From positions 1 through 36,675 of the IMG/VR virus record IMGVR_UViG_3300025122_000066: DNA of 36,675 nucleotides; one strand, written 5' to 3'. This stretch comes from a virus. Of this stretch, positions 9,301 through 16,517 are shown piece after piece; positions within the stretch are counted from its first letter, which is position 1; every line of letters begins with the position of its first letter. The position numbers and the translations under genes are program-made. The notes under the pieces were generated by a model that was not told the origin of the DNA, made no database searches, and saw only the letters and a list, made by a program, of their open reading frames with translations.

Positions 9301-9517
9301 CCGCTTCCTGGGACAGGTTAACCCGCTTCTACGCTCTGTGAAAGCCAACTTCGGACTTCAAGAGTATCGGGTGATTCTTGATGAGTCTACAACCACCCCC
9401 GAGTTGGTTGATAGAAACATCATGTATGCCAAGGTATTTCTTAAGCCGACGCGTGCAATTGAGTTTATCGCTCTAGACTTTATAATCACAAGATCGGGAG
9501 CGTCGTTTAATGACTAA
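6323..9517 (+). CDS. 18: tail sheath protein (T4 gp18-like), enlarged
   Basis: A 1064-residue contractile sheath subunit; T4 gp18 is 659. The N-terminus, FVSPGVFINEIDQSGIP followed by a GPAIIGRTQRGPALVPTQIG segment, is the standard sheath signature (strand exchange arm plus first fold). The C-terminal domain is also typical: RLMIFLKKQISRIARNILFD, a VTWDRFLGQVNPLL helix, and a KVFLKPTRAIEFIALDFII strand at the end. The extra ~400 residues lie between roughly residues 110 and 680, where T4 gp18 carries its surface-exposed domains I and II, so they probably decorate the tail exterior. The ribosome-binding site CGAGGAGAAG precedes the ATG. The sheath contracts to drive the tube through the envelope. 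Confidence 0.95.
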   Translation: MSVDRFRFVSPGVFINEIDQSGIPSETSIATGPAIIGRTQRGPALVPTQIGSFDNFVQTFGNPIPGGKGGDVWIDGNYAAPTYAAYAAQAYLANNGPITVVRLLGDQSPKNDGSLAGMAGWTTPDTTTQGDVSTSDGRGVYGLWIFSSGSQDQGPGPLDPVTGGTPSDQYSDGVNTAHISGTLAAKFYVNLNARIELSGSPLSFSGSATRAAIVPLGSNGMQSNAIFLQTVTNAGVQEFKIVVTSGSAEHLSTTFNFNPTSARYIRKVLNTNPQLTNSNITPAANLEPYWLGETFDRNIKDQFPHYASADNVRFGVILGMGSGSSYPGGYFKTGYQLPQTPPIIGQDLNAAGTTFNVNNTTQELFTIIARDDAEWIQKNIKISIIDVKASPNPEFEPYGTFGIQVRDLADSDNTPIIREQFNNLTLNSDSPNYVARRIGNTSYTWDSTNKKYRQEGEYPNRSKFIRMSMATGQEGLDSALLPFGFKGVPKWTGFNFASGSALGQGNGAPTRTLDLNNTGSSLVSAKFAALSGAIFMNPVVSNVTNGLDAIRTVWKAGGLNATGEPVQAAPITASFQYPILPQRFSSSDGGLVDNTNAYWGLTTTKSRTSTVFDPTVREYLRMVPVTGFNRTDPTANSFQERGPGFTLDDLCFDLKAGGAYHSGSAFGPAGFAAYMQTPWSTVTNASGATDSAQAWGSRADGTSMTAVSASYQEVLNKGYDRFTVPLFGGFDGVEITEKDPFNNTRALGGEAPSTAPTEEANAMVYTVKKAIDTVADPELVDINLGIVPGITPRIITGHLLEVCQDRADALAIIDLEGGYVPVANNTDSFADRAGNVDDTVTNIKQRALNNSYGAAYYPWVMSSDTLSGIRVWMPPSVVALGTYGSSAAVSELWFAPAGFNRGGLSQGSAGIPVLGIVDKLTSKQRDKLYEVNINPIATFPAEGIVIFGQKTLQATRSALDRVNVRRLMIFLKKQISRIARNILFDPNVQVTWDRFLGQVNPLLRSVKANFGLQEYRVILDESTTTPELVDRNIMYAKVFLKPTRAIEFIALDFIITRSGASFND

Positions 9518-9545
9518 TAAAAGAGGGAGGAATTGTTTCCTTTCA

Positions 9546-9552
9546 CTATTTA
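9546..9552 (+). promoter_or_regulatory. CTATTTA motif, candidate late promoter element (copy 3)
   Basis: The third copy of the heptamer, 27 bases upstream of the tail tube ATG in a 62-base gap. A small hairpin AGGAA/TTCCT (9528-9541) lies just upstream and could attenuate readthrough from the sheath gene. Confidence 0.28.
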
Positions 9553-9579
9553 GTTTGACTAATAGGAGACTTTAAAGAG

Positions 9580-10128
9580 ATGGCTTTTTGGAATAGTGCA
9601 GCGATTGAACCGAAACGCGCACATAGATTTTTGCTTCAGTTTGAACTACCCGGTGGAACCACCACCCAAATTTATGCACGCCGCGTCTCAAAACCCTCGT
9701 TTGATGTCGGTCAGTCCGAACATAAGTTCCTGGGTTCTACATATTACTACCCCGGCGCCGTCACTTGGAGTGACGTGTCTTGTACTCTCGTTGATTCTGC
9801 AAGTCCTGATTTCGATCTTCTCTGCAATCTGCTCCTCAGAAATGCCGGCTATGTGGATCCTAATGATGTTTCCACGACTGGAAACGTCGACGACGGCGGC
9901 ACCATCAGCAAGCAAAGTGCGGTTGATGCGCTGGGAGCACAAGTGCTTATTAAAGAGTTAGATGGCGACGGCAATGTAATGGGGCATTGGGTACTTAACA
10001 ATCCATGGGCGCGATCCATTTCGTTTGGTGATTTGGATTATTCGTCTGAGGAATTAATGACAGTTGACGTAACTCTTCGTTATGATTGGGCTCAATATTT
10101 TAGTGGACCTCCTACCGGTCAAGGGTAG
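9580..10128 (+). CDS. 19: tail tube protein (T4 gp19-like)
   Basis: A 182-residue tube subunit, close to the 163 residues of T4 gp19. It begins MAFWNSAAIEPKRAHRFLLQF, the usual tube opening strand. The middle has YARRVSKPSFDVG and a PGAVTWSDVSCTLVD strand; the end has NPWARSISFGDLDYSS then a VTLRYDWAQYF strand, the canonical last two strands of tube proteins of this family. It directly follows the sheath gene, as in all contractile-tail phages. The protein polymerises into hexameric rings forming the inner tube through which DNA passes. Confidence 0.93.
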   Translation: MAFWNSAAIEPKRAHRFLLQFELPGGTTTQIYARRVSKPSFDVGQSEHKFLGSTYYYPGAVTWSDVSCTLVDSASPDFDLLCNLLLRNAGYVDPNDVSTTGNVDDGGTISKQSAVDALGAQVLIKELDGDGNVMGHWVLNNPWARSISFGDLDYSSEELMTVDVTLRYDWAQYFSGPPTGQG

Positions 10129-10138
10129 GAGACAACTA

Positions 10139-11158
10139 ATGCCCTTTTGGGACGACGCACGCATAGAGCCTAAAAGAGCTTATAGGTTTCTTGTTCCTTT
10201 CCGTGTTTTTCTCCCGGCGACTGCGGCTCCGACAAATCCTGTTGCCATTTCTGAGTGGGCACGGTGTGGTCATGACCTGATAGACACCCAGAGATCTAAG
10301 TATGGTCGCAATAATGTTTTTTGGTTTCTCGCCCAGAGCGTAACCAAGCCAGGAATTTCTACATCCCTATCTCGTACGGAGCATGTGGTTAACGGTTATA
10401 GCCCTCAGCGCCGCAACCAGCCACTCGCGTGGAATTTTGAGCCTATATCTTTGCAGCTTATCGATACTTATGACCACGACATTGAGATGTCTATTACTGC
10501 ACAGCTGTTCGCGCTGGGTGGTATACAGCAACCCGGCGTCGGGGTTTGGGCATCTCACTACTCCGAACGAAATTTTGCTGGATCTATGGTGCCCCTTGAC
10601 AATGGCGTCCCCGGCGAGTTCGCCATATATGAGTTGCTCGACGGGCACTACGGCGCCCAAGGAAAAGTTTCCAGCTTGCGGGGATTGAACTCACCTCGCA
10701 TGACACCCGGACAGTTGCTCAATCCGAGCCCGGACGCCACCTCCCTCACACCGGACCAACAAGCGGAAAGACAGCGAATGACCACCCAGTGGGCACGCAA
10801 GATCGTGCTGAAAAATCCATATCTTGTCTCGGCAGATTTTGGATCGCTCGATTATAATTCGAACGCTTTTTCTACGGTGTCATTACAAATAGACTACGAT
10901 GCCTATGATATAGTGCACATGGTTGACCGTCATAATTTTGACCCAAGCGACTTTTCATCGCGTACGCTGGGACAACTTCGACAGAATCAGCGAGACTCAC
11001 GCCGGCACCACCGCGAGCGCCTAACGCATAGAGGCGCAACTCCCGGGGAACGGGCTTCACATATGAATAGTGTTAGACGGGAGCAACGTCTCGATCGTCG
11101 TGCTCTTAGAGAGGAAACGCGTTCCGGGAACGTTGAAGCCGGAAGAACTGTCGACTAA
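10139..11158 (+). CDS. second tail tube-like protein with basic C-terminal tail
   Basis: A 339-residue paralogue of the preceding tube protein. The ATG at 10139 has AGGA (10127-10130) upstream and starts MPFWDDARIEPKRAYRFLVPF, almost the tube N-terminus. The last tube strands recur at ~residues 230-262 (NPYLVSADFGSLDYNSNAF and a DYDAYDIV strand). It differs by long insertions, a Pro/Gln linker (~195-220), and a strongly basic Arg/His/Gln-rich tail of ~65 residues at the end. It could cap or initiate the tube, acting like T4 gp48/gp54 or gp3, or be a specialised minor ring; the tail could contact DNA or the tape measure. The fold is confident by internal comparison, the role is not. Confidence 0.8.
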   Translation: MPFWDDARIEPKRAYRFLVPFRVFLPATAAPTNPVAISEWARCGHDLIDTQRSKYGRNNVFWFLAQSVTKPGISTSLSRTEHVVNGYSPQRRNQPLAWNFEPISLQLIDTYDHDIEMSITAQLFALGGIQQPGVGVWASHYSERNFAGSMVPLDNGVPGEFAIYELLDGHYGAQGKVSSLRGLNSPRMTPGQLLNPSPDATSLTPDQQAERQRMTTQWARKIVLKNPYLVSADFGSLDYNSNAFSTVSLQIDYDAYDIVHMVDRHNFDPSDFSSRTLGQLRQNQRDSRRHHRERLTHRGATPGERASHMNSVRREQRLDRRALREETRSGNVEAGRTVD

Positions 11159-11221
11159 TAAACAATTAACTTAAAAATAATTTTAAAAAGTATATAATTA
11201 TATAAGAAAGAGAGGCTACTT

Positions 11222-12097
11222 TTGGCACGCAATAATCAAAACCGATTTTCAGCTCCCCATCCAGATGAGGACACTCCCCCCCAGGCAACTACCACGACAG
11301 GCACTCCCCAAGGAGACCCGCTATCTTTTGTGGTACCAACTGAGTTCGTGAATCTCCCTAGTCAGGGTGCGCACTATGATCCGGCACACCCCCTCCATGG
11401 ACAGGACACTATTGAAATTAAATTTATGACAGCGAAAGAGGAGGATATATTAACCTCTCAAACACTCCTGGAAAAGGGGGTTGCGCTAGATCGTCTAACC
11501 GACAATTTGATTATGGATAAAAGAATTAGACAGCAATCTCTTTTAACCGGCGACAAAAACGCCATTTTAATAGCGGCGCGCATGTCCGGCTTTGGCGAAG
11601 AATATGAAACCTCGATCACATGCCCCACATGTAACAAGGCAGACAAGTATGTTTATGATCTAAATACCGCAGTTGTAACTTCAGGACTCACCCTAGAGGA
11701 GCTTGAAGAGAGCGAGATTGGAACGGACGACAGCGGGACCTTCACGGTTACTCTTCCAAAGAACCCCGTTGTTGTAGAATTTCAGCTTTTGACGGGCGCC
11801 GAAGAGAGAGCTATAGCCAATGCAGCAGAGCAGCGTCGAAAGAAAAAAGAGCCGGAACAGATAGTCACTGATCAATTGAAACTTATTATTGTGTCGGTAA
11901 ACGGTTATACAGATGTAGCCCTCATAGATCGTTTTGTCGAGAGCATGACTCTTTCGGATAGTCGCTACCTACGAGATGCATATCAAAAGGTAAATCCCAA
12001 CATAGAACTTAAGGAGGTGTTCGTCTGTAATGAATGTGGTCATTCAGATGAAATCAACTTTCCCTTTACAGCCGACTTTTTTTGGCCTAACCGATGA
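11222..12097 (+). CDS. 26: gp26-like baseplate hub / tail assembly protein with zinc-ribbon cysteines
   Basis: A 291-residue protein with a likely TTG start at 11222 behind an AGAGAGG site. It has the T4_baseplate (gp26-type) pattern: LPSQGAHYDPAHPLHG, then IEIKFMTAKEEDILTSQTLL, then LLTGDKNAILIAARMSGFGE. Two CxxC pairs, C134/C137 and C269/C272, probably form one zinc ribbon. In T4, gp26 is a small hub-assembly factor; in many phages its relatives sit just before the tape measure gene and behave as tail-assembly chaperones. The 3' end overlaps the next ORF by 68 bases in the +1 frame and contains a run of seven T. Confidence 0.75.
   Translation: MARNNQNRFSAPHPDEDTPPQATTTTGTPQGDPLSFVVPTEFVNLPSQGAHYDPAHPLHGQDTIEIKFMTAKEEDILTSQTLLEKGVALDRLTDNLIMDKRIRQQSLLTGDKNAILIAARMSGFGEEYETSITCPTCNKADKYVYDLNTAVVTSGLTLEELEESEIGTDDSGTFTVTLPKNPVVVEFQLLTGAEERAIANAAEQRRKKKEPEQIVTDQLKLIIVSVNGYTDVALIDRFVESMTLSDSRYLRDAYQKVNPNIELKEVFVCNECGHSDEINFPFTADFFWPNR
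12011..12018 (+). promoter_or_regulatory. strong Shine-Dalgarno inside the gp26-like gene
   Basis: AAGGAGGT lies 11 bases before the ATG at 12030, the same sequence and spacing as upstream of the capsid gene (1581-1588 to 1600). This argues that the overlapping small ORF can be initiated independently. Confidence 0.6.
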
Positions 12098-12329
12098 ATA
12101 TTCTGAGAATATTTACGAACAGATTTTCTTTTTAAAATATTATGGGGGCTGGAGTTTCACTGAGGCGTATAATTTACCCATCAAATTAAGAGAATGGTTT
12201 GTCAATCGTCTGTCTAAACAGAAGGAAGATGAAGCCGAGGCAATGAAAGAGGGCACAGGAAACAATAAAACAACCACAGTACTTGGACCCGATAGCCGTC
12301 CGCCCAAGTCCTTTACTTTAAAAGAGTAA
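12030..12329 (+). CDS. small tail-assembly protein overlapping the gp26-like gene (tape measure chaperone candidate)
   Basis: A 99-residue ORF in the +1 frame relative to the gp26-like gene. Its core, from IYEQIFFLKYYGGWSFTEAY through YNLPIKLREWFVNRL, resembles the short helical protein (GGWs..EaYnLPi.lR.w) commonly found between the gp26-like and tape measure genes of aquatic myoviruses. The tail after residue 65 is charged and low complexity. Position and overlap match the G/GT-type tape measure chaperone arrangement of long-tailed phages. It may be made from its own start (strong Shine-Dalgarno) and also as a frameshift extension of the upstream protein. Function is inferred from context. 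Confidence 0.65.
   Translation: MNVVIQMKSTFPLQPTFFGLTDEYSENIYEQIFFLKYYGGWSFTEAYNLPIKLREWFVNRLSKQKEDEAEAMKEGTGNNKTTTVLGPDSRPPKSFTLKE
12077..12113 (+). other. possible programmed frameshift signal (T7 slip run plus stem-loop)
   Basis: A run of seven T (12077-12083) lies where both frames read TTT TTT, so slipping by +1 (or -2) keeps Phe codon pairing. The 0-frame stop TGA is at 12095-12097. Beginning 13 bases after the run, AATATTC (12097-12103), loop TGA, GAATATT (12107-12113) forms a perfect 7-bp stem. Shift to the +1 frame would fuse the gp26-like protein to the small ORF. The stem is A/U-rich and therefore weak. Confidence 0.4.
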
Positions 12330-12379
12330 CCTTTAAATTATTTTAAAACTAATTACCTTGGATAGTTGTGAGGTCCCCA

Positions 12380-12715
12380 GTGAGTGAACTTGTACCCATA
12401 GTGGTTGATTTAAATAAAGCCAAGAACAATACAGTTAATGAGAGCTGGTTGTCTATGTTTGGTGGTGCTATTGAAATGATGCTCAAGCGCATGTTCCACA
12501 CGACGGAGCCTCTTGAAGATGTACGTTATAGCGTAAGGGGCACCCCCTCCCAGATAGCTAGTTTTGGAGATGCTCTCGCCGGTGAAAAGAGATACATGGA
12601 AGCTTTCATGAATTATGGATTGAATGATCCGCGGAGCTTTAGCACTCGTCACGACCTTGAAAAAGCAGTCGCAAATTTTGAGCGAGAGACAGATTTAAAG
12701 TGGCCATTTACTTAG
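12380..12715 (+). CDS. small tail-region protein of unknown function
   Basis: An ~111-residue protein between the chaperone-like ORF and the tape measure. Two GTG starts are possible: 12368, and 12380. The second is preferred because GAGG (12370-12373) sits six bases ahead and the product then begins MSELVPIVVDLNKAKNN. It has a helical middle (MFGGAIEMMLKRMF) and a C-terminal helix with NFERETDLKWPFT. The ALAGEKRYMEAFMNYGL and ...RHDLEKAV pattern looks like a compact helical adaptor. I do not recognise a family. The position suggests a tail or baseplate assembly role. Confidence 0.6.
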   Translation: MSELVPIVVDLNKAKNNTVNESWLSMFGGAIEMMLKRMFHTTEPLEDVRYSVRGTPSQIASFGDALAGEKRYMEAFMNYGLNDPRSFSTRHDLEKAVANFERETDLKWPFT

Positions 12716-12724
12716 AGATAAACC

Positions 12725-15061
12725 ATGGCGACTGAAGAAGAAGTAGCACTAGAACAACAAAAGCTTAAACACCTCGAAGAGGGGCTTGAACTTATCGCGG
12801 CACACCGACGCGGTGAGACTGAAGTCCTGCGCCTGACACGCGAACAGATTGCCGCGATCAACGATCTGACAGCCTCGGAAAGGCGATCGGTAGAGCAACT
12901 TCAAAGTCGTTTAACAACCACTCGCGAGTTACTAGAGTACAGCAAGCAAGAGGCGACATCCGCGCGCGATCACTATGATATTCTTAATTTAAATAAGCGC
13001 CTACGAGAAGAAGAACTTCAAGTAGCACAGCACGCGTTGGACAGCCAACGCGCCAAAGTTGCCGCAGCAAAGCAGGCTGCGTCAGCAGCAAGCACCGCAG
13101 GGCGTGCTGCCCGAGAAGACGCGGCAGCCGCATTGCGCGCCGAGACCGCGAAACTTGCAGCAGCACAGAAAGCAATTCGTGCGCTCAACGACCAGCAACG
13201 TGCACAATCAAGTATATATTCTAGCGCCAATTCTATTCTTAAAACCACACTGGGGATCAGTGACGCCTGGAAGGATACCAGTTTTGGCTCCGTAGCCATG
13301 GCGGGACAGGGAGCTTTTGATACTCTCAAAGGCACCCTCCAGAGTACACTGTCACCTATGAATATTCTCGGCTCTACGCTGATGAAGATTCAGGAAAGTA
13401 CACTTGCGCTTATCCAGAGCGCTGATAAATTAGGTTCTTCCTTCGCAAAGCAAACGGGCTTAATGGGTACCAATACAGCCGCGTTACAGCGAAATTATTA
13501 CGCAATGAATAACATTCGCGCTAGCATGGACGAGGTTAACAATTCCGCAGCGGCATTGGCGACCCAGAGTAGTAAATTTATTGACCTCAGTCAAGCTGAA
13601 GCTGATGCGTTAGTTCGACTGTCTACTACTATGGATAAAGCGGGCTACGGAACTCAATTTGTGGCATCCCAGTTGGATACTTTCACTATTGGATTAGGAA
13701 TGAGTGCGAGCGGCGTTGAAAGATTTAATAGAAGCATGGATAGCATGCGCCAGACAGTGGGAATGTCAGTTGAACAGTTTAAAACAGATTTTCCTGCTGC
13801 TTTGAAGACTGCTATGTTTTACACTGGCAGGATGGAAGAAGAATTACGAGGATTAATTACCGCGGCGAAGACTACGGGCGTTGCAGTATCTCAATTGCAA
13901 GGCGTCGTAGCTCAGTATGATACTTTCGCCGGCGCCGGCGAGGCAGTGGGAAGACTGAATGCAATTCTAGGTGGTCCGTATCTCAACGCTATTCAGATGG
14001 TATATTCCACGGAAAGCGAGAGACTCAATTTACTGCGCCAATCAATAAGCGCTTCCGGAAGACAATTTTCGACCTTGGAGAGATACGAAAAGAAGGCTAT
14101 TATGGCTGCAGCGGGAATTCAAGATATCAATACTGCGCTGCAACTATTTGGTCAGGGCGCCTCTGCCTATAACGAACATATACAAAAACAACAACAGTTG
14201 GAACAGCTCGCACGTCAAGCCACTCCGGTGTTTGAACAGATGAGAGAGCTGGGAATGCGACTAGCAATTAGTTTTAGACCTTTCCTCGTGGTGATGGAGA
14301 AGCTCGTCAGAGTAATGGAGGCGCTTGCTCCAAAGACCGAGATCGCGGCTGGTGTGATGAGTGCCTCTCTTGCCGCAGCATTTTCCGGCATGGCATTCCA
14401 GGCTCAAGCAGCTGCCGCCAACATAGTATCATCCTCCCAAGCAATAGTTGCAGCGCTAGGGAGAGAATCTATGGCTGCCACCGCTACCGCGGGAGCCCTC
14501 CAGCAGCGCGCAAGCGCCGCGGCTTTGGGCATGCGAGCAGCTGGGAGACTTGGTGTGGCAGGTCTCGCCGGCTATGGCGCATACCAAGCTGGGAAAGGTG
14601 GCAGCTATGCTGGTGCTATAGGAGCAGGAGCAGTAGCAGGAGGCATGGCGTTCGGAGCGCCCGGCGCTGCCGCCGGCGCAGCTATCGGAGGCATCGGAAC
14701 CTATTTGGGCGGCATGGCAAGCGGGCGCACCGGTGGTCGAGCCGGCACTGCCATGGTGGGGGAACGCGGTCCAGAGATGGTGTCTCTCCCGCAGGGAAGC
14801 AACGTGGTGAGCAATGAAAACATTGGCAGGATGATGGCATCATCAGCTCGATCAGCACAACAGATGAGTCAGATGACATCAGCTTTGAAAAGTTCTTTAG
14901 ATAATTTGTCATCAAAACTAAATACTGTAATAACGTTAGATGAAAGGAAGGCAGACAGAGATCGCGGCAATGTGATCGTACTCGAAATGGATCGACGCGT
15001 GGTGGGTCAAACAGTTGTGGATTATATCAACGAAGACTCTGAACTGTCCTTGACTTCTTAA
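12725..15061 (+). CDS. tail tape measure protein
   Basis: A 778-residue protein, functionally equivalent to T4 gp29 (590). Residues ~1-165 are a long coiled coil rich in Ala, Glu, Gln and Arg. The middle is helical, with repeated Met/Gln-rich turns. Residues ~535-580 form a hydrophobic Ala-rich stretch and ~600-668 a Gly/Ala-rich membrane-active segment. It ends with the classic tape measure motif GERGPEMVSLPQGSNVVSN (~675-693) and a terminal coiled coil. These proteins set tail length and are ejected into the envelope ahead of the DNA. The ATG lies ten bases after the preceding stop codon. The location before baseplate genes fits. Confidence 0.9.
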   Translation: MATEEEVALEQQKLKHLEEGLELIAAHRRGETEVLRLTREQIAAINDLTASERRSVEQLQSRLTTTRELLEYSKQEATSARDHYDILNLNKRLREEELQVAQHALDSQRAKVAAAKQAASAASTAGRAAREDAAAALRAETAKLAAAQKAIRALNDQQRAQSSIYSSANSILKTTLGISDAWKDTSFGSVAMAGQGAFDTLKGTLQSTLSPMNILGSTLMKIQESTLALIQSADKLGSSFAKQTGLMGTNTAALQRNYYAMNNIRASMDEVNNSAAALATQSSKFIDLSQAEADALVRLSTTMDKAGYGTQFVASQLDTFTIGLGMSASGVERFNRSMDSMRQTVGMSVEQFKTDFPAALKTAMFYTGRMEEELRGLITAAKTTGVAVSQLQGVVAQYDTFAGAGEAVGRLNAILGGPYLNAIQMVYSTESERLNLLRQSISASGRQFSTLERYEKKAIMAAAGIQDINTALQLFGQGASAYNEHIQKQQQLEQLARQATPVFEQMRELGMRLAISFRPFLVVMEKLVRVMEALAPKTEIAAGVMSASLAAAFSGMAFQAQAAAANIVSSSQAIVAALGRESMAATATAGALQQRASAAALGMRAAGRLGVAGLAGYGAYQAGKGGSYAGAIGAGAVAGGMAFGAPGAAAGAAIGGIGTYLGGMASGRTGGRAGTAMVGERGPEMVSLPQGSNVVSNENIGRMMASSARSAQQMSQMTSALKSSLDNLSSKLNTVITLDERKADRDRGNVIVLEMDRRVVGQTVVDYINEDSELSLTS

Positions 15062-15074
15062 AGGAGGAATAACG

Positions 15075-16160
15075 GTGGCTGATTATAGAACACAGGAAGT
15101 TGATATAGTAGCGCTGCTGGGTCGCATATCGGGAAATCCCCGCGCCGAGGCAATCCATGGAGCGATTACCAGCGGACAGTCGCGCCTTATTAAGGCGAAG
15201 ATGTCAGTCCACGATCTGTACCTCGCGCACTCCTTCGCAGAAAGCTCTGTAGAGGCTTCCGATATTGAATATTTGATGGACATCGTCGCGACGGTTGCTA
15301 TAAGAATGGCGGATGGACAAGTCGGCGCCGGTGGCGACACTGACATGTACAATCCCGATTTGTTGAGTGTAACTTACGTTGCATTAAATAAAAATATTGA
15401 GATTCCCGGCGCCCTCCTGTCGTTTGATGATAATTATAGACCCAGTTTTCGTCGAGAAGAGGTATATGGAAGGATGGATCCGATTGCGACCTATCAGGGT
15501 ACCGGTCGTACCATAAACTTAGAATGGGAGATGAATCTAGCCAGCTCCCCCAATCCCCAAATTAATTTGGCAGCCTTTCAAGATCTCATTAAGTTTATGT
15601 ATCCAGTCTATCAAGATACAACCTTTAATCAACTGGGTACCGGTACCCTCGTTGCTCCTCCCGTGCTTCGGATTGAAATTCTAAATGCGGGTATTGGACA
15701 CTTAGGTTTGATGCAGGGATATAATCAGGGACTTTTGTGTATAGTTGACAGCTTTAGTTATGATCGTTTTGCTACTTCTGCAGCCGGGGGGGGACCCAAC
15801 GTGGTGCGTAGCCTCGCCGGCGGTGATGACGATGGCTCTGTCGTGCGCCCCACCCACCTAACTCTTTCTCTGTCGCTTACCGTCTTACACGAAGAGGCAA
15901 AGGTTGGTTTTGTGTATAGTAAGGTTGGAGGTGCTGAGAGCCCCACCGTTACTGTGCAGTTTGGGCAGGGAGAGGGTTATCCGTATGGGTATGGCACCAC
16001 ACTGGATCTTGCCAACATTCCAAAGAACCCCCGCATGGCGCGCCTCGCCCGGGAGCTCGTGGAGATTGCGATGGATGAGAGCGGAGAATCTCTGCGCGAG
16101 CTAGGCGACGCTACGGCGGAGCATGAGGCGCAGGTGCGCGCAAGGATCGAAAACAGCTAG
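15075..16160 (+). CDS. baseplate tube-initiator-like protein (gp48/gp54-type topology)
   Basis: A 361-residue protein with a GTG start at 15075 and AAGGAGG (15061-15067) seven bases ahead. Its core has tube-like strands: SFRREEVYGRMDPIATYQGT, a LEWEMNLAS strand, a helix ending DLIKFMYPVY, PPVLRIEILNAGIG, LLCIVDSFSYDRF and LTLSLSLTVLHE. The same order (tube strand, helix, central strand, FGPCQIQSIRFDKTP-type strand, FTLEITMREI-type strand) is found in T4 gp48, which nucleates the tube on the hub. The C-terminus is charged and helical. No sequence-level match to gp48 could be verified, so gp54 or a hub adaptor remain possible. Confidence 0.5.
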   Translation: MADYRTQEVDIVALLGRISGNPRAEAIHGAITSGQSRLIKAKMSVHDLYLAHSFAESSVEASDIEYLMDIVATVAIRMADGQVGAGGDTDMYNPDLLSVTYVALNKNIEIPGALLSFDDNYRPSFRREEVYGRMDPIATYQGTGRTINLEWEMNLASSPNPQINLAAFQDLIKFMYPVYQDTTFNQLGTGTLVAPPVLRIEILNAGIGHLGLMQGYNQGLLCIVDSFSYDRFATSAAGGGPNVVRSLAGGDDDGSVVRPTHLTLSLSLTVLHEEAKVGFVYSKVGGAESPTVTVQFGQGEGYPYGYGTTLDLANIPKNPRMARLARELVEIAMDESGESLRELGDATAEHEAQVRARIENS

Positions 16161-16175
16161 GAAAAAACGATTATT

Positions 16176-16514
16176 ATGGCATCTAGATATAACGGCAGAT
16201 CAAGGTTCACAAACGCGGACAAAATATATGAGAATATATTGGAGGAGCGCGGACTCGGTAGTATTAGACAATACACAACGGGTTTTATGAGAAAATTGAC
16301 TCGTCAACAACGCAACCACCTATCAATTGCTCAGCAGCGCTGGACGGTGGGGGACAGGCTATATAAGCTGGCGGCTCATTATTACGGCAATCCCAAATAT
16401 TGGTGGGTGATAGCTCGGTTCAACAGTAAGCCAACAGATGCTCACTTTAAGGCGGGAGATATCGTTTATATTCCTATGCCGCGCGAGACGATATTTGATA
16501 TGTATGGGGTATAG
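16176..16514 (+). CDS. 53: LysM-domain baseplate protein (T4 gp53-like)
   Basis: A 112-residue protein whose C-terminal half is a LysM fold: QQRWTVGDRLYKLAAHYYGN, then KYWWVIARFN, then a HFKAGDIVYIPMPRE segment (~residues 50-105). Both T4 gp53 and gpX/gpU-type hub proteins carry LysM-like domains, here with the WW pair typical of phage baseplate versions. In baseplates it clamps wedge or hub components rather than binding peptidoglycan. The ~45-residue basic N-terminus may anchor it. It sits three bases before the large hub-like gene, supporting a baseplate role. Confidence 0.75.
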   Translation: MASRYNGRSRFTNADKIYENILEERGLGSIRQYTTGFMRKLTRQQRNHLSIAQQRWTVGDRLYKLAAHYYGNPKYWWVIARFNSKPTDAHFKAGDIVYIPMPRETIFDMYGV

Positions 16515-16517
16515 AGG

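Noticed and set aside
9528-9541. AGGAA/TTCCT hairpin after the sheath gene as terminator
   Set aside because: Only five strict pairs and a short T run; at most a weak attenuator.
11193-11198. TATAAT as promoter before the gp26-like gene
   Set aside because: The gap is very A/T-rich and no acceptable -35 lies 16-18 bases upstream, so it cannot be separated from chance.
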